From the NCBI GenBank assembly GCA_905479325.1, contig CAJQLW010000035.1:33459-97458 (forward strand): 64,000 bases of DNA, read 5' to 3'. A program made the position numbers and the translations under genes. This DNA is from an uncultured Flavobacteriales bacterium (lineage in GTDB: Bacteria > Bacteroidota > Bacteroidia > Flavobacteriales_E > Vicingaceae). Below, piece after piece: positions 11,189-21,900 of the stretch. The first letter of the stretch is position 1, and the number at the start of each line of letters is the position of its first letter. The notes beneath the pieces were generated by a model, which had not been told where the DNA came from, ran no database searches, and saw only the letters and a list, made by a program, of their open reading frames with translations.

Positions 11189-12129
11189 AACCTTTTGAAT
11201 TTAAATAATTGAATCCAATCTACTTTCCCAATAAAGAAAAGGCCAATAATGGCTGGAACGAATAAGTTGATAATCCATAATACGCTTGAAGCAACAACTG
11301 CTAATTCTCCAAAATTTCCAATCTGCTCAAAGAAGTAATAACTAACAGATCCTCTTACCAGCAAATTTGAAAACCACCCCGTTGGAACAATTGCAACAAC
11401 TAAAAAAATAGTTGAAATTGTTCCTAAGTAATCCAATAAAGATAGCTCCACACCGCAAAGCTTAAGCAAGAGAATGTACTGAAAGCAAAACACAAAATAC
11501 CTCAAAATGCTTAAAAAAAGCACCTTGATTCGGTTTTCAAGTTCAATTCTAATCTGCAATCCCCTGCTCTTAATAAAGCTACTCAAAAAACGAAACTTGA
11601 ATCTTTTTGTAAGAAACCCGAATAATAGGACTGCTCCTAGACCATATAAAATTGGCTTTGGCACTTGAAAAGAAAAACTGTCTTGAATTATTGAATAACC
11701 TAGAAGGCCACAAATAACGGTTACTAAAAGTTGAGAAAGAGATAAAAATCCATTTAAAAAAAGAGCCGTTGATCTCGTTTCACTTTTTAAAGAAAGGACT
11801 CTTCCTCCATAGTCGCCAATGCCATTTGGTGTTACAATACCCAATGTAATTCCGCTTATAGCAGACCTCAAGGCAAATAAAAAAGTAAGTTTCTCAACGT
11901 CATTTAATATCAACTTCCACTTTACTGTTTCAATTGCCCAATTTAGTGGCATAAGTAATACAACCAATAGTAGTAAAAGCCAACCATTTCGTAATTGGTA
12001 AATTAACTTGTTAAAATTAATCTCAATGGCTTTTCCAAAGAGTTCATTTTGCAAATAATAAGCACAAGAAACTATGATCAATGCACTCAGCAAAATGTTG
12101 CCTAATTTATATAGCTTTGTTTTTTCCAA
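11185..12129 (-). CDS. Polytopic membrane protein, lysylphosphatidylglycerol synthase transmembrane (UPF0104) family
   Basis: This 314-residue protein has about eight membrane helices. The conserved loop TPNGIGDYGGR near residue 105 and the GWFSNLLVRG segment near residue 250 match the transmembrane domain of the LPG-synthase/UPF0104 family; no aminoacyl-transferase domain is present, so it is not a lysyltransferase itself. Members of this type often accompany glycosyltransferases, as here (4-base overlap). The start appears to be TTG at 12129-12127: no ATG lies nearby and an in-frame TAG is just upstream. That TTG shares one base with the ruvC ATG on the other strand. Confidence 0.75.
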   Translation of the reverse strand: MEKTKLYKLGNILLSALIIVSCAYYLQNELFGKAIEINFNKLIYQLRNGWLLLLLVVLLMPLNWAIETVKWKLILNDVEKLTFLFALRSAISGITLGIVTPNGIGDYGGRVLSLKSETRSTALFLNGFLSLSQLLVTVICGLLGYSIIQDSFSFQVPKPILYGLGAVLLFGFLTKRFKFRFLSSFIKSRGLQIRIELENRIKVLFLSILRYFVFCFQYILLLKLCGVELSLLDYLGTISTIFLVVAIVPTGWFSNLLVRGSVSYYFFEQIGNFGELAVVASSVLWIINLFVPAIIGLFFIGKVDWIQLFKFKRL

Positions 12130-12698
12130 TGAGGGCTAAAGTTAAAGAAGTAGAGAAGATTATTTTGGGTATCGATCCTGGTACTTCAATTATGGGATAT
12201 GGAGTTATTTCTGTGATAAAAGGAGAAATTAAACTACTTGCCATGGGCGTGATTCAACTCGCTAAATTAGGCGACCATTCGCTCCGATTGCAAAGAATAT
12301 TTGAACGCACCGTTTCTATCATTGATGAGTTTAAGGTTGATGAAATGGCAATTGAAGCTCCGTTTTACGGCAAAAATGCACAATCCATGTTAAAGCTTGG
12401 CAGAGCCCAAGGAGTAGCAATGGCTGCCTCCATGACACGAGAAGTCCCAGCGACTGAGTATATGCCAAAAAAGATAAAAAAAGCCATCACAGGTAAGGGC
12501 GCGGCTTCCAAAGAGCAAGTAGCTGCAATGGTCAGGTCCATTGTTCAATTCAAACAAGATCCTCAATATTTAGATGCGACTGACGCGTTAGCGGTTGCAG
12601 TTTGTCATCACTTTCAAGGAAATTCAGTTATTGGTAAGCAAAAGTCTTACTCTGGCTGGGATTCGTTCTTAAAAAATAATCCTGACCGAAAGATTTAG
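12129..12698 (+). CDS. ruvC: Crossover junction endodeoxyribonuclease RuvC
   Basis: RuvC cuts Holliday junctions in the RuvABC resolvasome. The RNase H-like catalytic acids are visible: Asp in ILGIDPGTSIMGYG, Glu in AIEAPFYGKNAQS, and the C-terminal acidic pair in DATDALAVAVCHH. With the ATG at 12129 it is 189 residues, close to the family norm. The frame can be extended to 12081, but that adds residues unlike RuvC and runs into the divergent membrane protein gene. The 3' end overlaps the convergent HIT gene by 4 bases. Confidence 0.93.
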   Translation: MRAKVKEVEKIILGIDPGTSIMGYGVISVIKGEIKLLAMGVIQLAKLGDHSLRLQRIFERTVSIIDEFKVDEMAIEAPFYGKNAQSMLKLGRAQGVAMAASMTREVPATEYMPKKIKKAITGKGAASKEQVAAMVRSIVQFKQDPQYLDATDALAVAVCHHFQGNSVIGKQKSYSGWDSFLKNNPDRKI

Positions 12699-13081
12699 GA
12701 GTTTATTAACTCAGCTATTTCATTTAGCTTTTCCGCCGAAACTTCTAGTTTTGGTGCGGCAAAATTGATATCGTTTACGTTATTTATGGGAACCAAGTGA
12801 ATGTGAGCGTGGGCAACTTCTAAACCAATTACAGCGACTCCGATTCGTTTACAATCAATTTTGGCTTTGACCTTTTTGGCAACAATTTGGGCAAACTTCC
12901 ACAACTCAACATACTCTTCACTTTCTATATCAAAAATATAGTCTATTTCTTTTTTAGGAATTACCAAAGTATGACCTAAGCCCAATGGTTGAATGTCTAA
13001 AAATGCTAGAAAATGATCATTTTCTGCAATTTTATAGCATGGAATGTCTCCATCGATAATCTTGGTGAATATTGTCGACAC
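12695..13081 (-). CDS. HIT family nucleotide hydrolase or transferase
   Basis: This 128-residue cytoplasmic protein has the histidine triad signature HAHIHLVP near residue 90 and the N-terminal IFTKIIDGDIPCYKIAE stretch of the HINT/Fhit branch. Such enzymes hydrolyse nucleoside phosphoramidates or dinucleotides; the true substrate is unknown. Its first base is the last base of greA, so it is translated from the same message. This greA-HIT pairing is common in Bacteroidota. Confidence 0.9.
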   Translation of the reverse strand: MSTIFTKIIDGDIPCYKIAENDHFLAFLDIQPLGLGHTLVIPKKEIDYIFDIESEEYVELWKFAQIVAKKVKAKIDCKRIGVAVIGLEVAHAHIHLVPINNVNDINFAAPKLEVSAEKLNEIAELINS

Positions 13082-13554
13082 TATCTACTGATGTTAACTA
13101 CTTCAAACTTCATGGTACCTGATGGCACTTTAACCTCTGCCATTTCTCCAACTTTCTTACCGAGTAATCCTTTAGCTATAGGAGATTCAACAGATATGCG
13201 TTTCTTCGCCATGTTTGCTTCCTTTTCAGAAACTATAGTATACTCCATTTCGGCGCCATTGGCTAAGTTTTTAATCTTCACTTTTGATAAGATCAAAACC
13301 TTGGTTGTATCTAATTCAGACTCATCAACTACTCTTGAATTTGCAACTAAGGTTTCCAATTTACTAATCTTTAGCTCTAATAATCCTTGAGCTTCTTTTG
13401 CAGCATCGTATTCTGCATTTTCAGATAAGTCTCCTTTATCCCTAGCCTCTGCAATCTGAGCTGAAATTGAAGGTCGCTCTACTTTCTTAAGGTGATTTAA
13501 TTCATCAATCACCTTTTTTAACCCTTCCTCTGTAAAATAACTTATTTGACTCAT
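13081..13554 (-). CDS. greA: Transcription elongation factor GreA
   Basis: GreA enters the RNA polymerase secondary channel and stimulates cleavage of backtracked RNA. The 157-residue length is standard. The N-terminal coiled-coil carries the acidic tip (DKGDLSENAEYDAAKEAQ, about residues 40-57) with the two acids that coordinate catalytic Mg. The C-terminal FKBP-like domain follows from about residue 80. The HIT gene overlaps its stop by one base. A hairpin upstream separates it from the PorV-like gene. Confidence 0.96.
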   Translation of the reverse strand: MSQISYFTEEGLKKVIDELNHLKKVERPSISAQIAEARDKGDLSENAEYDAAKEAQGLLELKISKLETLVANSRVVDESELDTTKVLILSKVKIKNLANGAEMEYTIVSEKEANMAKKRISVESPIAKGLLGKKVGEMAEVKVPSGTMKFEVVNISR

Positions 13555-13581
13555 TGTGTCTTAGCTAAAAGTATAAAATTC

Positions 13582-13613
13582 AAAAAGAGAACCCCTTACG
13601 AGATTCTCTTTTT
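13582..13613 (-). terminator. Terminator between the PorV-like gene and greA
   Basis: AAAAAGAGAA (13582-13591) and TTCTCTTTTT (13604-13613) form a perfect 10-bp stem with a 12-base loop. The A and T ends provide a T run in both directions. It lies just after the PorV-like gene and before greA, so it should end the receptor operon transcript. Confidence 0.75.
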
Positions 13614-13636
13614 CAAATGTAAGATTTTTTTAAAAT

Positions 13637-14716
13637 TTAGAATGCTAATCTCAATCCTATCGCATGAGTACCATCAAAAGCTCTCGTGACACGGTACGAA
13701 TAATCGATTCCTATAGTAGAACCACTGCTGTTTGTTGGAACTTCAATGGTTGCACCTAGGGTAGGCCCTACCGAAGTAGTTCTTGACTCCACTTCATCAG
13801 CTGCATCAGTTTCAAATACATATCCCGCTCTGAACATAAACTTGTTTTGGAAAGCATATTCTCCACCAAATCGTATTTGATCTTTCGTGAAAGAGTTTGA
13901 AGTAAATGTTCCACTAGCAGTTATCCTGTGATCCGCAACAAAACTCCCGTCTTCTTGCTCATCTACATCAGATAAATAAAAGTCATAAGATGCACCAATG
14001 TTAACCAATGAAGGTAATTCAAAATCATTGGTTCTTCTCTGGAATGTTAACGTTTGGTCTGTATTTTGTTTATCAGCTTGGATTGCTAAACCGTTACCAG
14101 AATACTTGGTTGTTGGACCTACATTTCTCAATGTAATACCAAACTTGAATGCGTCATACTTTGCAGTTTTATAGGCAACTCCAGCATCAATTGAAACACC
14201 ACTCGCATTAACATCAGCAGTAGACTCAGAGATTATTCGAACCACTAAACCTCCACTAATACTATTGGAAAACTGTTTTGAATAGGCTAAGCCAATATTC
14301 AAATAGTTTGGTTGGAAAGAACCAATACCGCCATCTGGGAGGTCTGCAGTAGTAATGTCAATTTCACCAAAATTCATCCTAGTCACAGAAATTCCCATAA
14401 CCCCAGCCTCGCCAAGTTTCTTAGCAAACCCGAAACTTAATAAGTTAATATCTGTCCCGCTTAACCACCTAGTATTGGAAAAGACAATCTCAGTATTCTT
14501 TGTGAAAGCTAGCCCAGCAATGTTTAAGTTCATTGCTTCAATACCTCTTGCACTTGCTGTATTCGATCCACCCCAACCTGAACTTCTTGCCCAAGGGTTT
14601 ATTAACAACTCTGAAGCACCAGCTTCTCCTGCTCTATCTTCATTTCCGGAAAACGCATCAAATGAAATTAATGCCAATGCCAACGCTATTGTATAAGTAA
14701 TCTTTTTCATAGTCAT
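13637..14716 (-). CDS. PorV/PorQ family outer-membrane beta-barrel protein
   Basis: This 359-residue exported protein has a signal peptide (cut near DAFSG), then the PorV/PorQ start motif AGASELLINPWARSSGWGG, GIEAMNLNIAGLAF, and alternating beta-strands to a C-terminal LAF. PorV (LptO) takes T9SS substrates from the translocon and passes them to the attachment complex, but this family is broad, and this copy may serve only its neighbour. It starts 3 bases after the stop of the 1415-residue surface protein. A start at 14710 (second Met) is equally possible. A strong hairpin follows the gene. Confidence 0.75.
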   Translation of the reverse strand: MTMKKITYTIALALALISFDAFSGNEDRAGEAGASELLINPWARSSGWGGSNTASARGIEAMNLNIAGLAFTKNTEIVFSNTRWLSGTDINLLSFGFAKKLGEAGVMGISVTRMNFGEIDITTADLPDGGIGSFQPNYLNIGLAYSKQFSNSISGGLVVRIISESTADVNASGVSIDAGVAYKTAKYDAFKFGITLRNVGPTTKYSGNGLAIQADKQNTDQTLTFQRRTNDFELPSLVNIGASYDFYLSDVDEQEDGSFVADHRITASGTFTSNSFTKDQIRFGGEYAFQNKFMFRAGYVFETDAADEVESRTTSVGPTLGATIEVPTNSSGSTIGIDYSYRVTRAFDGTHAIGLRLAF

Positions 14717-14719
14717 TTT

Positions 14720-17700
14720 TTAGAAATTGTTAAAATCAGCCGGTCTAATCGTACCAAACCACTTTAGTATTCGTTCGCCCACATTAGGAACATCTAGGTG
14801 AATAATATAGACTCCACTTGCAATTGGAACACCTACCTGATTGGTTAAGTCCCAATCTAGAAACTTATCTGGACTTGCTTTAAAGTATCGTCTGATTAAC
14901 GTTCCATTTGTATTATAGATCGTGATTGTACAATTTTCTGGTAAATTTGTGAATTTAACAGTGTTGTCTAACTGCGTAAACTCATATCCACTTTGAGAGT
15001 AATATGGGTTCGGTACAACATTAATTTCCTCTAGCGCACTTTGTAAAAGATTTCGTTGTCCTTTTACCGTTGCCTTACCTGAAGTACTGAATTTATAAAC
15101 AGGGAAACCATCATTCGCTAGAACACTATCTAGGTCATCATTACCAGTATCAATCGTAGATTCTTTAATACCGAACGGCTTACTTACATTTATATCAATC
15201 CGTACATCATTAGAAAGTAACGTTTCTCCAAATTGTAGAAGTGGTATAGCTACATAAGCACAACTAGCATAACCGAATCTTCTTCTAATAGAAGCCGTAC
15301 TACCCAACAACTCTCTTAATTGAGCACCGTTATCATATTCAGGAATAAAGGCGAATGGTGCAATTGTATTTTCATCTGATTCAGTGCGTCTGAATACGTA
15401 AATATAATGCTTACCTCCCCATATTTGATTGATAAATTCAGGATCGATACCTTCAGCTACAGTTGTTGTAGGGTTCCAAAGCATATCATCTCCATTATTA
15501 AAGCTATACTTCGAGTCTTCTCCAAATGCCATATTAAGACGCTCTCCAGTTTCTTTATTAATAACATAACCGGGGAACCAACCCATTCCATATGGATTAA
15601 TAAATCCAGCATCGCTCTCTAATGTATCACCCATTTGTCTCAAAGTATCTGCTAATTGAGCAGGCGTTAGATTACCTAACCCTGTTGTATCAACAGGATT
15701 TCCATCCTTATCTACAGACAACTTGGATACTTTCACTTGGTTTTTTGCGTGAATAACAGCTCCTGAAGCATCGGTTAAACCGTCATCTTTCGTTTCTACT
15801 ACCGGGCATCTAGTCCATTTAGATTTGTCATTCGTAATAATAAACTGAATCGACATCAATTTAGATAATGGAGACCTTGTTGCAGAAAAATTATCAATTC
15901 CCGGAGCGTTAACAGTTAATTGTGCTGTTGCAGGGTCAGCCGACAATTCATTTCTCACTAACCTGAAAGGAGCTATTATACCAGAGAGCATATCCTCATA
16001 TGCCTGCTCTGGATCTAAGTATTGTGTAGCCGTAGAATTCTGGAAGTCATTAAAGAAATTAGAAGGTGACTGATCTGCTACTCCTGATAAAATCCAGTTG
16101 AAAGGGCCTTCAAGATCATTATCCGGAATTCCACTTAACCACTGCCGTTCCGGATTATCGTATTCAATCGTAGCTGAGATGAATCCATTATTAGATTCTG
16201 GTTCCAGTGCACCTGGTACACTACCATCGATTAAATCAATAGACAACCCCCAGTTAGGACTCAATAAAAGTTGTTGATTCTGAAAAGCGATTGACTTGTC
16301 AGAATTCACTGTATCAGTTCCGCCTTCTCTCCAAATTCTCCAATAAGTAGACTCATCTATAGATTGAGGATTTAAAGTGTCTACAAACTGAACATAATAT
16401 GTCCCGTCTATAATATTTAACGGGTCTACTACGCTTACAGTAAACGGACCTTGATCCGCTGCGTATGTAATCTCATTTATCGTTTTTTCTGTTGACTCCC
16501 ATGCTTTATCCGTTAGCAACGCATCAATTGAAGCTTGAGTAATTCTTAACGCATTTCCACCGTTACCTGTTCCTTGAAGTCTTGTAATTCCAATTCTATC
16601 ACCAAAACTAGAATTAACAGCAGTTCCTCCTTCTTCAAACTTTGGTGGAGCAGGAATGGCTGTAAAAGCGGTAACTTCTCCACCTGTTGCTGACTTTCTA
16701 CTTCTTAGGTAAGTAGTAGTTTGCCCATCAAATGCAGCTGCAAGCGGAAGAATTGTGTCTGTTAAGTCTGGAGCAGCTCCTTGCAGATAAGGTTTAAACT
16801 CGTTATATCCATAGGCTATAGCAATGTAATAATACGTTTTGTAATTTATTAAAGCTGCGTCACCATCAGCAAACGCATCTTGATTTAACGAGAAGCTTCT
16901 CTGAATCCCTTCGTTGGCAGCAACTACCTTCCTTACAGGAATATTTGCGTTCAACCCCTTATCGAAGGTGAAATTTGTTAAGCTTGCTACGTTATCTTTT
17001 ATGTCACATTGAAAAACTAAACGCGCTCTACTAGGGTCTTCAATATCGTTCACTGAAATACCTGGACCTGCGGCTTGATACACTTGATAGCCTTGGAACC
17101 TATATCTATCATCAAGGAATACAGGATTCGTAAGATTCAATAGGTATTCTGGCGTAACAATATTAGGGTCTCTCTCTTCATAGTTTTCTCCAAAGTTATT
17201 AGAGGTACTTGGGTTAGATAAGTAGAAAATTAATTCCTTATCCAACTCCTGAACAGTTACTTCTGGTGCATCAGGACCATTTAACACTTGGAAACAGTTA
17301 TCAAATAAAGCCTGAGCCTTATCATCAGCTGTAAATAAATCAGCTACAGAAGCTAATCTACCTCCGCTTTGAGCTTGTGCGAAAACAACCCCTACTGTAA
17401 TATCATTTACGTTTCCTGGTCTTAAGGTAAAAGGTCCAGCAGATTGTAAGAATCTTCTATCACCATCAGCATTTTGAGGTTCTCCCCCTCCAGGGTTATC
17501 TTCTGTCCAATTTGTGTTTGTTGGTATCGTGGTAAAACCATTTTCATCTGTTGTACCCCAATGAAAAGGATCAGTTTCGCCTGGGAACATGAAATCTGTA
17601 GGTATATCTTCAACACCAGGTGTGTTAAATCCATTTCCTCCATGCCGCATTCTTCTACCGTTCTTCCAAATTCCACGCATGTAATTATAATAATGTACTG

Positions 17701-18967
17701 CTAAATCTGGATCTCCGTTCGGAGCTGGTCCTATATTATAATAAACAAACCTTCTCATTCCGAATCTCTCGTTATCCGGTACCAAGTCTGGTTCTCTATC
17801 GTTTGGATCAAAATATCCTAAACCGTTTAGCGCTTCTCCCGGCCCTATTCCTACAGCGTTGTTAATACCGTCAGCATCCTGATAAGGACCCTCAAAAAAG
17901 TCAATTCCAATCGCAGGGGGGTTGGCTCCATAACCAGCCTGACCACCTTGACCGCCATCAAACTCCACACCGTTGAACGCATACCCTAAACCTCTTTCAA
18001 CATCACAACCTACGTAATCATCTGTTGCATCTCCAACATCAGGATCCACAAAACTTGCAAAAAATGTATTTGTTAGCGTAAAGGTTGATCGGTTGATCAA
18101 CTCAAAGTTGTAAAATGTCATGTTATTAATCTCATCATTCGTTGCAAAAGCGAATGCTTGACCGTGAATCTCCATTCCTATTGAAGGAGCATTTGATTCT
18201 GTGTGAAGGTTCCCTTTATCGTTAAAAATCCACCAGTATGTTTTATCACCAAAAAGTGGTCTTCTTCCGCTTATAGAACGGTTCTCTCTATTTTCTCTAC
18301 AATCAACATCACCTACAAGATCATAAAAAGGATAATCTCCTAACTCAGGCTCATATGAATCATCACCTGCAACATTCATGTAAGGAGCCAATCTGAAATC
18401 TTGTCCTTTCGATACGTCTCCATTACCTGGCCATTCTGAAATTACAGTTGGCACTTGATAGTCCGGAAAGTCTTCGGCAGCAGTACCTTTTAATACGGCT
18501 TGATTATATGCGTTGAATAAAGCTACCTCTGCTCTTGTTAATTCGAAGAATCGATCGTACTCATCACATGTCACGTCATCAATTTCAGCAGTTCCAAGAA
18601 CATCTAATGGTCCAGTATAATAATCAACTCCTTGACCAAATTTACTTACCGCAGCTTTCAATTGCCCGTTCACATCGGTACCTGCAAGCCATAGACCACC
18701 TGCGTAAAGGGCATAACTATTTGAACCCTTAGGCACCTCATAATCAGCAACACCGTTCGCTCTATCTTGCCACCACAGACCGCCTGCTTCAACTCGTGTT
18801 CTAACGTTGTTGAATTCAAGAAAAATTATTCTACTAGCGGGAGCACAACCAGCTGCAGTATTAATTTGTTGCTGTCTTGGTTTATTCTTATCTTTTTCAC
18901 CACTCGCTCCAAAAGCAATTACTGGCGCCAAAAGACCCATCAATATTGAAATTTTTAACTTTCTCAT
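14720..18967 (-). CDS. Large secreted surface protein with T9SS-like C-terminal domain
   Basis: This 1415-residue protein has a signal peptide (cut near AFGA) and a tryptophan- and glycine-rich start (GGLWWQDRANG, YALYAGGLWLAG). The long body has no recognisable enzyme motif. The end resembles a FlgD/T9SS sorting domain: INVVPNPYYSQSGYE, then LPENCTITIYNTNG and GVPIASGVYIIHLD. Unlike classic sorting domains it runs on to GTIRPADFNNF instead of ending in a KxxVxx strand. It lies 20 bases after a TonB-dependent receptor and 3 bases before a PorV-like gene, so the three form one operon. Function unknown. Confidence 0.7.
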   Translation of the reverse strand: MRKLKISILMGLLAPVIAFGASGEKDKNKPRQQQINTAAGCAPASRIIFLEFNNVRTRVEAGGLWWQDRANGVADYEVPKGSNSYALYAGGLWLAGTDVNGQLKAAVSKFGQGVDYYTGPLDVLGTAEIDDVTCDEYDRFFELTRAEVALFNAYNQAVLKGTAAEDFPDYQVPTVISEWPGNGDVSKGQDFRLAPYMNVAGDDSYEPELGDYPFYDLVGDVDCRENRENRSISGRRPLFGDKTYWWIFNDKGNLHTESNAPSIGMEIHGQAFAFATNDEINNMTFYNFELINRSTFTLTNTFFASFVDPDVGDATDDYVGCDVERGLGYAFNGVEFDGGQGGQAGYGANPPAIGIDFFEGPYQDADGINNAVGIGPGEALNGLGYFDPNDREPDLVPDNERFGMRRFVYYNIGPAPNGDPDLAVHYYNYMRGIWKNGRRMRHGGNGFNTPGVEDIPTDFMFPGETDPFHWGTTDENGFTTIPTNTNWTEDNPGGGEPQNADGDRRFLQSAGPFTLRPGNVNDITVGVVFAQAQSGGRLASVADLFTADDKAQALFDNCFQVLNGPDAPEVTVQELDKELIFYLSNPSTSNNFGENYEERDPNIVTPEYLLNLTNPVFLDDRYRFQGYQVYQAAGPGISVNDIEDPSRARLVFQCDIKDNVASLTNFTFDKGLNANIPVRKVVAANEGIQRSFSLNQDAFADGDAALINYKTYYYIAIAYGYNEFKPYLQGAAPDLTDTILPLAAAFDGQTTTYLRSRKSATGGEVTAFTAIPAPPKFEEGGTAVNSSFGDRIGITRLQGTGNGGNALRITQASIDALLTDKAWESTEKTINEITYAADQGPFTVSVVDPLNIIDGTYYVQFVDTLNPQSIDESTYWRIWREGGTDTVNSDKSIAFQNQQLLLSPNWGLSIDLIDGSVPGALEPESNNGFISATIEYDNPERQWLSGIPDNDLEGPFNWILSGVADQSPSNFFNDFQNSTATQYLDPEQAYEDMLSGIIAPFRLVRNELSADPATAQLTVNAPGIDNFSATRSPLSKLMSIQFIITNDKSKWTRCPVVETKDDGLTDASGAVIHAKNQVKVSKLSVDKDGNPVDTTGLGNLTPAQLADTLRQMGDTLESDAGFINPYGMGWFPGYVINKETGERLNMAFGEDSKYSFNNGDDMLWNPTTTVAEGIDPEFINQIWGGKHYIYVFRRTESDENTIAPFAFIPEYDNGAQLRELLGSTASIRRRFGYASCAYVAIPLLQFGETLLSNDVRIDINVSKPFGIKESTIDTGNDDLDSVLANDGFPVYKFSTSGKATVKGQRNLLQSALEEINVVPNPYYSQSGYEFTQLDNTVKFTNLPENCTITIYNTNGTLIRRYFKASPDKFLDWDLTNQVGVPIASGVYIIHLDVPNVGERILKWFGTIRPADFNNF

Positions 18968-18987
18968 AATCTATCTCTTTTTAAACC

Positions 18988-21900
18988 TTAGAAACTTAAT
19001 TGAGCTCCTAATCTGATTCTTCTAGGTAATTCGTAATTAAACGGATTCTGAAGTCTTAATCCGTATTGATCTCTGAATGATTGCTCACTTACTTGTTGTC
19101 TAATTTCATTTTGAAATTGAGCAGCATTTAAATAACCATCGTCGTCTGGGTTTCCTGTGAATGCATAAACATTTTGAATGTTTTCAGCATTTAAAACATT
19201 CAATACTTGTAAGTACAAATTCAAATTTGATTGCTTTTTACCTTCTTTCCAAGCTTGTTTATTTGCTTCAGTTTTAGCACCCCAGTTTATATCAAATGAC
19301 TTATCAAGCCTTGCATCAACTCTAACAGTCCAAGGTAATCTAGAACCATTTATATCTCCCTCAACAGGCTGTCTTGTTTGTGAGCCACCAAACAACTCAT
19401 TACTTCCTGCTAAGGATCTTTGAGTAAAAGGCGTACCTGAACCCGCAATGAATACAACGTTAAGACCTGTATTTTCTAAAATATTTTTCCCTCCTACTCT
19501 TGGACCGTTGTAGTCTGAACCACTTCCATAACGGTAATCCAAAGTTGAAACGATTTGGTGTCTTTGGTCATACGTATAAGGGAAAATAGTTCTTAAGTTA
19601 GGTTGATCTGAATTAACTAAATTCAATGCAGTAGTAGAACCAGATCCTGTTCCTTCAGCAAATTGAATGGTATAATTTAACCTTAGTGATAAATTCTTAG
19701 TTCTTCTCATTTCGTAATTGATGGTAAAACCTTTTACCGTTCCAAAATCTAAGTTATCATAGGTTAAATAATCTTCTGGATATGCTCCTACCAACCTTCT
19801 AACTTGAATTTCATCTCTTTGCTCTCTATAGAACGACGAAAGAGTTAATGCAGAACTACTCCCAACTTTTTGCTTAAATCCTATTTCGTAAGAAATAGTT
19901 TTTGTAGGCTTTAGGTTAGGGTTATTGATAATTCTATTGTGATTCGTAATGTAGATTAAATCTAACGGTTCAAGACCATTCTCTCCTGATGGTCGTCGAG
20001 TTAATATATCATAGTTTGCAAAGAACGTAGCCTCATCTGAAATTGGGAATGAGAATGAAACCCTTGGCATTAAAGTATACTGAGGCTCATAATCTTCGAA
20101 AGACTCTGTGCTCATGTCAGCTGATGTTGATGTTCTTGTAGGATCAACTAACCAAGGTGCTATACTAGATCCCGCTTGTAAAACAGAAGGATCATTTAGT
20201 AAAACTCCTTGAGCATTGAAAAATTCATTCGTTTCAGGGTTTCTATATCCAACAATACCTGTTGAAGATGGGTTCTCAATGTCATTTACGTAAACAATGA
20301 AATTGTCTTGAATATTATCAGGGGTTTCACCCAATCCCTGAGTTTTAGCATAAGCAACATCTCTAGTCGGGAATAAAGAGAAAGGGTCTTTCAACACAGG
20401 CTGATTTGCATCAAATCTATCCAAACGTAACCCAATTCTAAAAATCAAATCATCAAAGGCAAATTTATCCTCAATGTAACCCGCTACATAAATTGGTTGA
20501 TATGCAGGAACTGGTCTAGTTTTAAAACCTAGTTCATTCTCCTCATTGAAGAAGTCATCCAGAGAAGGAGAAGCATTTAGCTTTTTCCCTTTGTAATCAT
20601 ACCCTCTGTATAATAAGTTTACATTATTCACCGGATTTATCAATTGATCGGCAGAAAAGAATGTCATGTTATACAAGTCAATGTCATACGAATCGAAATC
20701 GATAAAGTCGATTCCATTTGGATCCAAGCCCAAAGCATTTCTCATGTTGTATGCGAAATAACTTCTATTTTCTCCATCGTATCTTCTTTCAAAAGTTACC
20801 GTTGGATCAATTGGATTTGGAGAAGTATAGTTTACTGAGTAATTATTTGAGTCAAGCTGAAGGATATGACTGTTTACAGAAAGACGACCCAAATCCCATA
20901 AATCTCGAGGATTTAAAGAATAAAATCTTTCTATTCTTTGCTCGTATTCAAACCCAAGCACTATCGCATGATCGCCAATATCCGCTGAACCTCTACCACT
21001 TAGTCGAATCTGATCACTTTCAGATTTACTGTAACCATTACTAACAGAGCCTGTTGAAGACCACATATTATAAACAGCACCATTAACAGTTCCTCCATTA
21101 ATAATACCACCATTACCTTCTACATCTTGAGCAGTACCATAAGCTCTTTCACCTGTAGGAAGAAAACCCGAAGGGAAGAAAGTATAATAATTACTTGTGT
21201 AATTTGCTAAGACAGGATTAATGTTAGACGGTGTGTAATCATATGAGTTTGGATTATCAAAAGCTGTAAGAAAACTTCCTCTGTATTCATTACCGTCATT
21301 TAGAGTTACAGGATTTCCGTTATTATCCCAATAAGATAAACTTGTATTGGCATCAAATCTACCTAAGTATCCATACCTAAAGAATTCATTCCCATGATTT
21401 CGATCTTCTACCAACCTATTTGCTCTTGAGAAATCAGCTTGAACCGAGAAAAATGCGTTTTTAATTAAAGACTTGTCTTCTTCTTTTGTGTTTGCATCTT
21501 CTTTAGCATTTTCAAATCGCTGAACAAATCGTCCAAAGAACCTAAAATCTGTACTCAGTGATTGTGTATTATTCTCATAATTGTACAATGAAAAATTTCT
21601 ATTGTAATTATTCCCTTTTGCATAGTTATACGTACCACCGAACGAAATAGAACTTAAATCAGTTAGTTTCACATCAAACTTACCATTAACAGCGATACTT
21701 AGATCATCATCGTTAAGTCTAAAGTCTATTTGCTCGAAATCGTCATTTGTTAGAAACTGAGCCCGTTGTACAACACCATTATTTCCTTCTTGGAAGATTA
21801 ATGGGTTATTTCTTATTTCTTGCTCAACATTGTCTTTTGGCTTATATATTGGGGTAACACTTTGACCACTTAACGCGTGTCTAATTTCACCTGTCAACAA

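Noticed and set aside
12081..12128. Longer ruvC starting at 12081
   Set aside because: The added residues do not resemble RuvC and overlap the divergent membrane protein; ATG 12129 gives the normal length.
20718..21044. A 108-residue plus-strand frame opposite the TonB-dependent receptor
   Set aside because: It lies wholly inside a clear coding region on the other strand and has no signal, motif or leader of its own.
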